A stretch of DNA of 64,000 nucleotides from Trichosporon coremiiforme. Taxonomy: Eukaryota; Basidiomycota; Tremellomycetes; Trichosporonales; Trichosporonaceae. A program made the translations under genes and the position numbers. This document shows, piece after piece, positions 30,174-40,051 of this stretch (position 1 is its first letter; every line of letters begins with the position of its first letter). Location: contig BCJJ01000004.1 in the NCBI GenBank assembly GCA_039545355.1, forward strand, positions 1,940,801-2,004,800. The letters run 5' to 3'. Under the pieces are notes generated by a model. It saw nothing but the letters and a program-made list of their open reading frames with translations. It made no database searches and was not told the DNA's origin.

Positions 30174-31307
30174 ATGACCATCGACACCCCCCTCCCCGCC
30201 ACCATGAAGGCGATCATGGCGCGAGGCGCATACAAGCTACAGCTCGAGGACGTTCCCGTTCCCCAGATCGAGAAGCCGACGGATGTGATCCTGAAAACGC
30301 GCGTGTCTGGCCTGTGCGGTGAGTCTCCCAACTATTCAGCGCTAACATCAGGCTCCGACCTGCACATCTACCGCGGCACGGACCCGACCCAGGGATACAT
30401 TATCGGGCATGAAGTCGTGGGGGAGGTGGTGCGCGTCGGCGATGCGATCAGGAACTTCAAGCTAGGGGATATCGTGGCCGCGCCTTTCGCCAGCAACTGC
30501 GGATCCTGTTTCTACTGCGACAAGGGGTACACTGCGCGCTGTGCTCAGTCCGAGGGCTACGGCTGTAAAGCTCTCAACGGTTGCCAAGCGGAGTATGTCC
30601 GCCAGCCTCTCGCCGACAGCTCCCTCTTCCCCGTTCCAAAGGGCATGAGCGAGGAAGCGATGCTCCTGCTGGGTGATATCCTGCCCACGGCGTACTCGTG
30701 CGCGTATCATGGCCGTCGGCTTCTGGACGAGGACGATGACCGAGACATGACCTCGCCTATCGACGCCATCGCCGTTGTTCTCGGCTGCGGCCCCGTAGGA
30801 CTCTGCTGCGTCTCGAGCGCAAAAACCATGTTCAAGACAGTGTACGCTACCGACCCGTCTGAGGAACGCCGCGCTCAGGCTGCAAAGCACGGCGCCATCG
30901 CTCTGCCCCTTGACGACCTGCGCGCCGCGCTGGCCAAGGCAACGAACGGGCGCGGCGCAGACGTCGTCCTCGAGCTCGTCGGAAACACCCCCGCGCTGCA
31001 CACCGCACTCGAGCTCGTTCGGCCATTCGGAGCAGTCAGCTCGATCGGGATGCACATGAAGCCTCTCGAACTGCACGGCGAGGCACTGTACGCCAAGAAC
31101 GCGAGACTCCAGTTCGGCCGCTGCTCCGTGCGCAGGTTCTTCCCTGGTGCCCTGAGGGTGTTGCAGCAGGACAAGGAGCTGTTTGACCACTTCATCCAGC
31201 ACCGTATTCGCTTCGACCAATACGAGGAGTACTACGAGTTGTTCGATAAGGGCAAGATTGGCAAGACCGTGTTCTATGCCGACGACGTGCCCATTCCTGG
31301 CGCCTAG
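30174..31307 (+). CDS. zinc-dependent alcohol dehydrogenase (MDR)
   Basis: Medium-chain dehydrogenase of 366 residues after removal of one 33-nt intron in the exon-joined motif GLCG/SDLHIYRG. Catalytic zinc: the Cys of GLCGSD and GHEVVGEVV. Structural zinc: CGSCFYCDKGYTARC. Rossmann fold: VVLGCGPVGLCC. NAD(P) oxidoreductase acting on an alcohol or polyol; the substrate cannot be told. The start ATG at 30174 (MTIDTPLPATMKAIM) was chosen; MKAIM 30 bp later is an alternative. Because the intron is a multiple of three without an in-frame stop, intron retention would add 11 residues inside the catalytic zinc loop. Convergent with RidA. Confidence 0.92.
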   Translation: MTIDTPLPATMKAIMARGAYKLQLEDVPVPQIEKPTDVILKTRVSGLCGESPNYSALTSGSDLHIYRGTDPTQGYIIGHEVVGEVVRVGDAIRNFKLGDIVAAPFASNCGSCFYCDKGYTARCAQSEGYGCKALNGCQAEYVRQPLADSSLFPVPKGMSEEAMLLLGDILPTAYSCAYHGRRLLDEDDDRDMTSPIDAIAVVLGCGPVGLCCVSSAKTMFKTVYATDPSEERRAQAAKHGAIALPLDDLRAALAKATNGRGADVVLELVGNTPALHTALELVRPFGAVSSIGMHMKPLELHGEALYAKNARLQFGRCSVRRFFPGALRVLQQDKELFDHFIQHRIRFDQYEEYYELFDKGKIGKTVFYADDVPIPGA

Positions 31308-31625
31308 GATGTATTCAGTAGTAGTTTTCGAAATGCATGGTTCATTCGAAGAGCTTAGATGCTCCACTCAGGATAAGAGAACTTGATCCTCCTCCTGACA
31401 ATCTATATCCATCGTCGGTGAGCTGCCGATGTTTTCCGAGCCCGCTTCTCACTGAGCGCGCTCCTTCAGAAACCCTGGTGAAATTCAAAGGTGTGGCCTC
31501 TCTTTCTTAACCTCGCAGTGTGGATGAACACATTCAGAAGTATCCGAGGAACACACTCATGCAGTATCCAGACGATCAGTCGTCTCCTTATGTTCTGATG
31601 CATCGCTCTTGTCTCTACAGCAGAA
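31308..31625. other. convergent 3' region ADH / RidA
   Basis: About 320 bp between two stop codons. Nothing recognised. Confidence 0.5.
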
Positions 31626-32057
31626 CTAGTTACGGGCGGCAATGACCTCAAGGCCGCAGGGAGCCTCCAGTGGCAGACCGAGTACCTTGATCGTAGCACG
31701 CGCAGGGCGGTGGTCACCCAGGAACTCCAATGTGAGTTTGTTGAAAGCGTCAAAGTCGGCGAGGTCGGTAAGGTACAGCGTCTGTTTCAGAATGCGCTGG
31801 GGCGAACTTCCAGCCTCCTCCAGAACGACCGAGAGGTTCTGGTAAATGCGGCGGAACCGCTCTTCGGCCGTGCCCCCGACGAGCTGCCCGGACTTGGGGT
31901 CGATGGGCAGGATGCACGTGCTGTACACTGTGTTCTCGTGCACTGTCGCGTGCACGTAGGGTCCCACCGTCTTGGGAGCGCGAGAGGGGGTGATGCCAGT
32001 GATAGTCGTGCGGGTCAGGGTCACTGGGGTCAGAGGCGGACAAGGCGGAAACTCACT
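31626..32057 (-). CDS. RidA/YjgF/YER057c family reactive-imine deaminase
   Basis: 132 residues. RidA proteins hydrolyse reactive enamines/imines made by PLP enzymes and flavin oxidases. Family motifs: VGPYVHATV (NH2-terminal substrate strand), LGDHRPARATIKVLGLPLEA with the conserved Arg, and GLEVIAAR at the end. The initiator ATG is assembled by splicing: exon 1 ends ...CAATCA at 32057, the intron is 32024-32056 (GTGAGT to CCCCAG, 33 nt), and exon 2 begins TGACCCTG. An upstream ATG in exon 1 opens a short reading frame that would stop at a TGA overlapping this ATG. Head to head with proline dehydrogenase (about 340 bp between starts), consistent with a role near proline/imine metabolism (inference). 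Confidence 0.85.
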   Translation of the reverse strand, partial: SEFPPCPPLTPVTLTRTTITGITPSRAPKTVGPYVHATVHENTVYSTCILPIDPKSGQLVGGTAEERFRRIYQNLSVVLEEAGSSPQRILKQTLYLTDLADFDAFNKLTLEFLGDHRPARATIKVLGLPLEAPCGLEVIAARN

Positions 32058-32397
32058 GATTGGTGTGATTGTGGCCGAAGTATTCCGTGCTGCTCACTAC
32101 CCTCCATCGATGGCCGCTCTAGTTAAATAGACATGCTATGCAGACGCCAACAAGGCATATGCGACATAGGCGTCAAGTGCATGCAAAGGCAAGCCGGTCG
32201 TTGCCTGTCACGAATAGCGCGGGGAGCGCAGTGACCGGTCTTCTCCGTGATAAGGAGAACATCGGCACGATGCCCACCTCGCCGTCTTATCGGCTCGGCG
32301 TCTTGACCTTGCCGCCCGGCAAACTCAGGACTTACGATTGCTACGACCAGTTCTTTATATGCCCCACGCGCACGGCTTGAACACCCCGCACCACACG
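32058..32397. promoter_or_regulatory. divergent promoter RidA / proline dehydrogenase
   Basis: 340 bp between divergent starts. A CTTTATATG element at 32353-32361, about 45 bp before the PUT1 ATG, may be a TATA box. No defined operator assigned. Confidence 0.45.
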
Positions 32398-34219
32398 ATG
32401 CTTCGCAGCATTCGACCAACCCGACCAACTCATCTCTCGATCTTGAGAGTTGGAGCCCGCTTAAATCTTCACACAACGGTCCAGGTCGCTAGTCCGAAGA
32501 GCTCGCCTCGGTCTGAGGCTCCAGTGGATACGGCTACTACGGCGGATACAGCCAGACCCACTCCACCAACTGCAACGCCCGTAGAGACGATCAAAGGTGC
32601 GCTCGCAAGGCTCCGCCCGCAATGGTGCAGCACGCGAGTTTACTACCGTGACCATCATCGCTTCATCAAGAGAGCCGTCGGCGGCGCGCTGGCTGTTGGC
32701 GCAATCGCGTACTTCCTCTCGGGCGATGACGGGAAGAACGACCCAATGCTCGGCCGTCCCAACCCCGCCGACGTTCAAGTCCTATCACGCGTCCCTCTCT
32801 CCAAGCTAGTCTCAGGGTGGATGTAAGTTGTCGTCCTTGTCCTCACTAACGCGCAGCGTGTACGCGTTCTGCTCCTCCCCGCTTTTGATCGAGTGGTCCG
32901 AACCCCTCTTCAAGACGCTCCGCCAAGTACCGTTGCTCGGCTACCTAGTGGACGACTTTGCGCGTCGGACCTTCTTCCGCCAGTTCTTCGGGGAGGAGAC
33001 GCCTCGCCTGGCAGCGCAAAACGTTTGGGCTCCGCTCAGGGCAGAGCACGTCGGCGTGCTGACCGCTTACAACGTCGAGGCGGAGAACTATGACAGCGTG
33101 CTCTCGCACGCAACCATCCGGGAGTGTGTTGAGGGGACACTGGATGCGATCCGTAAAGTCGGCTCTTTTGGCTTAGCGAACTCTCCCGTCACAGCGGCTG
33201 AAGCGGGCGACACCCGGTGCTGGGTTCGGACCAAGGTCAGCGGTCTCCTGCCCGACCCGCAGATCATGATCCGGGCTAGCGAGTACATCGTCGCAAACCG
33301 CCAGGGAGCCACACCGTACCCCGGCATACCCGAAGATGGCGACTTCGACCGGCTCATGCACAGCCCGGATCTGAGCCCTTCCGATCGTCAGGCTCTGCAA
33401 GGGTTGTACGGGGAGCTGCGCCAGTTCATGCGTCAAGGACAGAAGTACGGCGTCCGCGTGATTCTCGACGCAGAACAGAGCTGGTACCAGCCCGCCGTGG
33501 ACGTCATGACCGAAGAGTTGATGCGTGAGTTCAACTCGGGCAATGGACCAGCCATCGTATGCGCAAGCACCCAGGGGTACCTCCGCCGCAACACTGCGCT
33601 CCTGAAGAGCCAGTTCGAACGCGCCCAAAGAAACGGATACAAGTACATCTTCAAGCAGGTGCGCGGGGCGTACATGCCGTATGAGCGTGCAAGATGGAGG
33701 GAGAAGGGTTTCGCTGGGCCCCCACCCGTCTGGGATACAAAGGAGGAGACCGACGCCGCGTACGATACGGCGATGCGTATGGGCCTGCAAGCCGTCAAGG
33801 AGCGCCAGCATGATGCAAGCAAGCCGGATGTCGCCGTCATCTTCGCGACGCACAACGAGGTCAGCGTCGACAACGCAATCAAGTATCTGGAGGACTACGG
33901 TATGGGCACACGGCAGGCTGATGGCTCCCTGCTCATTGATCCCTTCGTCGCCAACCGAGTTGCATTTGCACAAATCTACGGCATGAAGGATAATCTTACG
34001 AACCGAACTGCTGCGATTGTCAAGACCGAGGGCGGCTTGCCGGTTGTATGCAAGAGCGCGGTGTATGGGACGCTGGAGCATGCACTGCCAAACCTCAGCA
34101 GGAGGGCGGCGGAGAACAAGGCGGTTATGGAGGGTCGCGGAGGGGCGATCGCCGAGAGGCGTAGAATCGGACGTGAGCTGTGTCGCCGCTACGTCCCATT
34201 TTACACGAGTGAGAGGTAG
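32398..34219 (+). CDS. PUT1: proline dehydrogenase, mitochondrial
   Basis: FAD enzyme oxidising proline to pyrroline-5-carboxylate in mitochondria, the first step of proline catabolism. 595 residues; one intron 32823-32856 (34 nt, branch CTAAC) with correct phase. N-terminus MLRSIRPTRP is a basic mitochondrial presequence, followed by a Pro/Thr-rich linker and a hydrophobic segment (GGALAVGAIAYFL). Catalytic barrel motifs: VRGAYMPYERARWREKG, VIFATHNEVSVDNAI, FAQIYGMKDNLT, and ENKAVMEGRG after LPNLSRRAA. The upstream ATG at 32338 is in frame but would put an acidic/His-rich tag before the presequence, so the start at 32398 is preferred. First gene of the proline cluster. Confidence 0.95.
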
Positions 34220-35049
34220 AGACTCTGCGGCTGATGGAACTGTAGAATCAAATGCATAGCGGAATAAGGGATAATTGCTGCAACTTACAGTGCGGAACCT
34301 GAGAACCTTGTGGCTTCCCCTCCTTGGGCGACGGTCAGCGACAACCGTCGGCCACACATCGCGGGCTCGACGCGGAGCCCACTGCACGGTCTATGTCGGC
34401 CGGCGTCACAGTTCCGCACGGTCCGCAACGCCGGTGTCCTTTTCGGTCTCATGCTGCAACCGATTGCGGCTGAAGACCTCAGTGCAGCTTTTGTGCGGAC
34501 ATCTCCGAAAGCGCTGCCGTGTCTCATGATCGAGATAGCAGCTGTGCGCTTGTCCTTCCCCATGCAGCTGCCGTGTACATCATATTGACATGTCCCCGTA
34601 TCGCAATTGGCTGCAATCCAAGCCGCTACCGGCTACGGGCACTCAAAGCCCCTTGACGTCGGCGGCGTTCGCTCAGACGCGTCCTTTGCCAGGGTGGAGA
34701 TCCATTCTCGCGTATCTCGATTAGATACCGGTCTTCCAGACTTCTCCGACGACTTTGAGCGGTCTTTCCGGTCTTTGCCGCGCTCACGTGACCTGCAGCC
34801 GCCCACCATCAACAACGTCCACCACTCATCTCCCGAGTTTGCCATCTGCCCCTCTCCGTGCGCGTTCCAGCCATGCCCCATCGCCGCCCTCCGCCGCCCC
34901 TCGACGCGACGCAAAACGTGGCGTCCTCTCGGGCATCCCGTTATTCTTAATAACATGTGTATCTCAGCCCCTCCGATGGGCCCCCACAGCGTGAGCAAGG
35001 CAGACTGTTTATCGTCACCTTCACCACATCCTCCAACGACTGGCACAAC
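34220..35049. other. intergenic region, PUT1 terminator and permease promoter
   Basis: 830 bp, no credible gene. The right part (34680-35049) is the presumed permease promoter. CGG/CCG-type half sites are present but too common in GC-rich DNA to assign. Confidence 0.5.
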
Positions 35050-36575
35050 ATGGACGCCGCCCCCTCTGCCTCATACGGGTACGACAAGAAAACGATCAAG
35101 ATGCCTGGCACTACTGTGAACGTCATCTCCGTAGACAAGCACGACCGCGATCCGTCCGTGAAGCATATTGACGACGTTGAGTATGGGCCAGCCGACGTCA
35201 GGGTGCATGATGCAGTATTTGGAGACGTGACGGAACACGGGCCAAATTACCGCAATGTAAGGCTCCGATTATAGCAATGCTGACAGATAGGTATCATGGG
35301 TCGGCGCCATCATCCTCATGTGCAAGAGCAACATCGGCCTCGGTGTGCTCGGCATTCCCGCCGTCTTCCAAACCATGGGCGTCGTACCGGGGATCATCCT
35401 GATCTGCTTCATTCAGATGATAATTACGTGGGCCGACTACGTCGTCGGCACATTCAAGTTGAACCACCCGGAAGTGTACAGTTTGGCAGACGCGGGAAGA
35501 GTATGCTTCGGACGGGTCGGGGAGGAGATTTTCGCCGTCATCTTCTGTATCTGTGAGTTTTCGGGATATGGCGTGGCTGATGTCAGACATGGTGTTTGTC
35601 TCGGCCTCGGGTCTCGTGTCGATCAGCGTATCTCTGAACGCGATCTCAGTTCACGCAACATGCACCGCCGTGTTCATGGTGTGCGCGGCTGTCGTCGGCG
35701 CGATCTGCTGCAGCATCCGCACACTCGGCCAGATCACATGGCTAGGGTGGGTCGGGCTGTTCTCCATCCTGACGGCCGTCATCACGCTCACGATCTCGGT
35801 CGGCGTGCAGGACCGCCCCGCGGACGCACCCGCGGACTGGCAGAAGGAGTTTTACATTATCGGGCACCCCGACTTTGCCGGTGCTATGAGTGCAGTTGCG
35901 TCGATCGTATTCGCGACCTCGGCGACGTCAACCTATTTCGGCATCGTCAGCGAGATGCGCGACCCGCGCAAGTTCAACCGCTCCATGCTCATCGCGCAGG
36001 CGTTCACAACCGCATTCTACATCGCGATTGGTGTCACGGTTTATTACTACTGCGGGCAATACGTCTCGTTCCCTGCTCTTGGCAGTGCAGGGCCGCTCAT
36101 GAAGCGCGTCACGTATGGCATCGCGATCCCGGGTCTCCTCGTCACGTACACGATTTACTCCCATCTGCCCGCCAAGTATATCTTCGTACGTCTTCTGCGT
36201 GGCTCGCACCACCTGGGCTCCTCCACGCCAACTCACTGGATATACTGGCTAAGCTGCACGTGCGGAATCACACTCGTCGCGTACATCATCGGCAGCGCGA
36301 TCCCCGTGTTCAGCAATCTCGTTGGGTTCATCGGCGCGTTCTTCTGCCCCTGGATCTGCATGATCCCATTCGCGTTCATGTGGCTTCACGACAACTACAG
36401 AAACAACCCCAATCGAACTCTCAGCATCAAGCTGCAGGCCGCTTGGGCCATGTTCGTCGTGCTCGCGGGGCTTTTCCTCATGGGTGCAGGAACGTGGAGT
36501 GCGATTCTGGCGCTTATCGCAGATTCGTCGCGCACGTCGCCGTGGTCATGTGCGGATAACTCGAACTCTGTATGA
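35050..36575 (+). CDS. AAAP family amino-acid permease (proline-cluster)
   Basis: 485-residue polytopic transporter of the amino acid/auxin permease family, likely in the plasma membrane importing neutral amino acids such as proline. Introns 35257-35290 and 35553-35586 (34 nt each) fit in phase. N-terminal cytosolic region of about 70 residues, then first helix VSWVGAIILMCKSNIGLGVL with the family GxGxLxIP pattern, about ten to eleven further hydrophobic helices, and PTHWIYWLSCTCGITLVAYI near the C-terminus. It lies between PUT1 and a Zn2Cys6 gene, the same gene types as in the ascomycete prn cluster, though the prnB permease belongs to a different (APC/YAT) family as far as I recall. Proline specificity is inferred from context. 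Confidence 0.88.
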
Positions 36576-36859
36576 ACACCTATCTTAGTAATCGTGGAAT
36601 TGTAGTCAATGGTCGTTGTGAGCAATATGCAAGGTGTAGTCTTCTTGCCTTCTATGACCGTCGGCGCCTCTTCGCCCCGCTGCAGAGTCGTGTCTGCGGG
36701 GCTCAGCTCTGTCGGCTCTACCCGACTCAGGGTTCAGGGGAGATGCCCAGATCTGACAAGCTGGTCACCTGCCTGACGTTTACCGAGTACAATCGAAGCC
36801 GAGCAGTGGGCAATCTTGCTATCGTCACATCACTTGGTACCACCAACTGCAGGGCTACT

Positions 36860-39152
36860 ATGCCACCAGCTGAGAAGGACGGGCCGCGGAGCTCCGTCCG
36901 ACCCCAACGAACGTACAGAGCTTGCTATCCCTGCCGAGCGGTACGTGCAAACAGACATTCTGAAGCTAACAGCAGCGCAAGACGAAGTGCAGTTTCGGAA
37001 ACCCAAACCAGCCCTGGGACGGACCGTGTGAGCGATGCCGCCGAGAACAGCGAGAGTGCGTCCGCGGCAAGTCGACCACAATACCCACCGTCATCCCGCG
37101 CAAGTCAGATGTCATCGACGTGGATCCGCCCTCGCCCCGTCGACCATCACATCTCTCTCACGTCTCTGCATCACGCAGCCGGTCGCCCCAGTCGCGATTA
37201 CCCTGCACACAAACCGAAGGATACGAGGATGGACCAGAGGATTACTACTCAGGCGAAGAGGAGGATTCCGGCAGCGGTGAAAACACCCTCCTGAATTCGC
37301 ATCTGCAGAACCCGAACGATGCTCTGCGCCTTCTTGCCAGTGCCAGCAGCCTGACATATGGGCGCGTGGGGCAGAACGAGAAGCGAGAGGTGCGATTGGC
37401 AGGCGACAACGCTGCGATTTGGACCGAGTTTGAGCCCATTGAAGAAGGCTGCGTCACAGTACAAGAGGCACAAGGATTGTTCACATTGTGGGTCTCCTAT
37501 CGAACAGAGCTAACGCCAGCTACGAACTCGAAATCGCGCCCCTGTACCCCCTTCTGCACCCCGTGCTCTTCGAGCCGCAGCACCTCGCCAGCCTGATCCA
37601 TGAGGAGTCTCTCCTCCTCGCCGTGATCATTGCGATAGCAGCACGGTACTCAACTATCCTGGCCAATAACCGGGGACCGATCGTGCACCGCAAACTGTCC
37701 AAGTGGATTCGGCAGCGGCTTCTGGACGTCTTCGACGGCGAACCGGCCCTGCGATGTATCAGCACTGTCGAAGCGCTGTTGCTTCTAACCGAGTGGCCGT
37801 TGGCGCCGAAGACACCAGCCTTGGGCCGTCCCGACGCCGCATCAGAGGAAGCGCGCCTCCTCTCCCCTTCTCTCCGATACGACGCGAGCTCGTGGACAAA
37901 CATTGGCCTCGCGGTGCGATTAGGTCAAGAACTGGGACTGCGTCACGCAATCAGCTTGAACCGGAAAGCACCAGCCACTTGGCGCGAGATGCGGAATCTG
38001 AAGACATGGGTTTACTGCTATACGGCAGATCGGCACATTGCCGTCCGATTGGGACGCAATGCAGTGTTCCAAGAAGCGATGAGCAGCCGGTGGTGGGAAG
38101 CTACGAGCTCCTTTGTGCACTCGCCGCAGAAGAGAGAGGACGTGTGGACGTCCGACGCGTGGATCCTCGGTGCCATCGCACAGCTTATGGGTACAATCCA
38201 GGACCACCTGTACACGAACAAGGACATGACCCGGTCTCTGCTTCGGACGGGGGCATGGGAGCCATTCCTGAGGAGTCTAAGGCTCGAGATTCGATATTCG
38301 AAACGTGCTACTGCTCACCAACTCCGAGACGGAAGCCTCAGCAGCGCCCTGCTCCAGATTGAACTCGACTACGTCGTGCTCTACGCGTACTCGCTTGCCC
38401 TTCGCGCATTGCAGGATAAGCTGAGACGGCGACGACAGGCCGGAGACGTGCACTACACAGCCCCCTCGCTCCTGAACCTAGTCGAAGGCCCGTGGATCAT
38501 GGAAGCGGCTAGCGCGGCGCGCTCAATCATAGAAACAGCTCTCACAGTCCTTCGAGCGAGGGGTATGCTGCGATACTGCCCCTCACGCATATTCCAGTTC
38601 ATCCTGTTCGCGACTACGTTCTTGTACAAAGCCCTTGCTTGCGGAATGGTTGAAGAGGGTCAAAAGAAGATTGCGGGCATGCTTGACGAGATTGTGAGCG
38701 CGCTCAGCTCAGAGTCTATCGATGACGAGCACTTCGTCAAGGGGTTTGCGGAGCTGCTGAGGCGCTTAGGAAAACACTGGAAGAGCGGGGCCAGCACCAA
38801 CTCGCCATCTGTGCTCAATGTTGAGCCCAGTCTGCGGGAAGAGAATCGCGATACCGACACCCCAGCCGTACTTTCGGCAGTGGCGGAACTACCGGCTCAG
38901 AACAATCAACAACCCACAACCCCGCCGGATCCACTGCCTATACCCGGGCTCAACGGAACGTCACCTAATCTGCTCGAGCTCGGGTGGAACTTCAACCCTG
39001 TGTTCCAGATGCCGGCCGCAGACCACGAGCAGGACATTCTCTTCCAGACGATCTGGGACACATCGCTGCAGGATACGGATAACGAGACATCCAACCTGTA
39101 CGCTACACTGCTCGGCGACGCACTTAATCTTCCCGATGGAGCGGGGTTGTGA
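36860..39152 (+). CDS. Zn2Cys6 transcription factor (candidate proline-cluster regulator)
   Basis: 741 residues from three exons (introns 36941-36975 and 37488-37519, phases consistent). Zinc cluster at residues about 21-55: YRACYPCRA then RKTKCSFGN, and CERCRREQREC. Acidic Ser/Glu linker (EDYYSGEEEDSGSGE). The middle homology region starts YPLLHPVLFEPQHLASLIHE, LAVIIAIAARYS. C-terminal segment rich in Asp/Asn/Pro with aromatic residues (LGWNFNPVFQM), a possible activation region. Flanked by the permease and PUT2, so it is the natural candidate to induce PUT genes in response to proline; in yeast Put3 and in Aspergillus PrnA do this. Orthology to either is not shown here. Confidence 0.9.
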
Positions 39153-39578
39153 TTGTATTAGCAGTTCTCCCTTAATGTTCGATGCAGTAGGTTGTATCAC
39201 CCTCCTAGGGCAGTCGCGCAACCTTGGTATGACAGCGGAGAGCCAAATTGAGCCAAAGCGGAGTGCATGCGCCGGCGCGCGCGGTGGGCAGGCGAGAGCA
39301 GGAGGCGCTATATGACCAGCTGAGGTGGGCACGGCAAAGTCCGGAATCGGCCTCTTGACGAGCTCGCCCGAGTGGTTCGGCTTTCTCTCCCTCGGCAGCC
39401 AGTTCGGCCATCTCTTGGCCGGATATCAATAATGCTCCAGTACCGGCCTGACACGACGAGCAGCGCGCCCAAGCCATGCATGATTTACATGGGGATTAGC
39501 CGCAGGAACGCGGACGACATGCTGCTCCCAGCAGTGCCGGAGGGAGAGCAGACCAGAAGACGTCCAGCACATCTATGG
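39153..39578. other. spacer
   Basis: 3' flank of the regulator and 5' flank of tRNA-Gly. No gene seen. Confidence 0.5.
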
Positions 39579-39647
39579 TGAAATGGTATCATGCATCCTT
39601 GCCACGAGCGATTGGATGCGGTGGGGGTTCGATTCCCCCTGGATGTA
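39579..39647 (+). tRNA. tRNA-Gly(GCC), short intron
   Basis: Acceptor ACATCTA/TGGATGT (one G-T pair), anticodon stem GCATC/GATGC with loop CTTGCCA followed by about 10 extra nt, read as a very short intron. T-arm GGGGG-TTCGATT-CCCCC. T5 follows directly. The A at position 1 is unusual for tRNA-Gly, so confidence is lower. It sits inside the proline cluster. Confidence 0.72.
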
Positions 39648-40051
39648 TTCATGTTTTTCGATCCTGAGCGCTCAGATGCATCGCAGGGTGTTGTCGATGA
39701 AGAGACTGTAGGACGTTCGAGGTGTTGACGGGCGAAGTCGATGAAGCCGGCGTTGCGTTATGTAAGATGGGGCGCACGGTTGTCTTATGTAAGGCCGTGA
39801 TAAGCCTTATCGTCGGCAACATCCGACCGAGTTGGCGCCCATGCCGACGATTCCCGAGCTCTTCACCCTGGACGCCTCTCACTCCACCGATAACCACCCG
39901 GCGTTTCCCGGCGTTCGCCTTCAGGCTGGTGGGCATCTCGGCGTCACATCTCGGATACGCGCTTAGCACACCGAGGGTGCGCTCACCATCCGCGGTGGGT
40001 ATAAGAGACGATGCGGACACGTCTCGGACTAGCATCACACACGCACCCACT
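39648..40051. promoter_or_regulatory. PUT2 promoter region
   Basis: The PUT2 frame is open back to 39722 but the extension is not conserved-looking. GTATAAGAG at 39999-40007, about 50 bp before the ATG, may be the TATA element. Confidence 0.5.

Noticed and set aside
39722..40051. N-terminal extension of PUT2 to an upstream ATG
   Set aside because: The extension spans the TATA-like element and is not like a presequence; the family start is at 40052.
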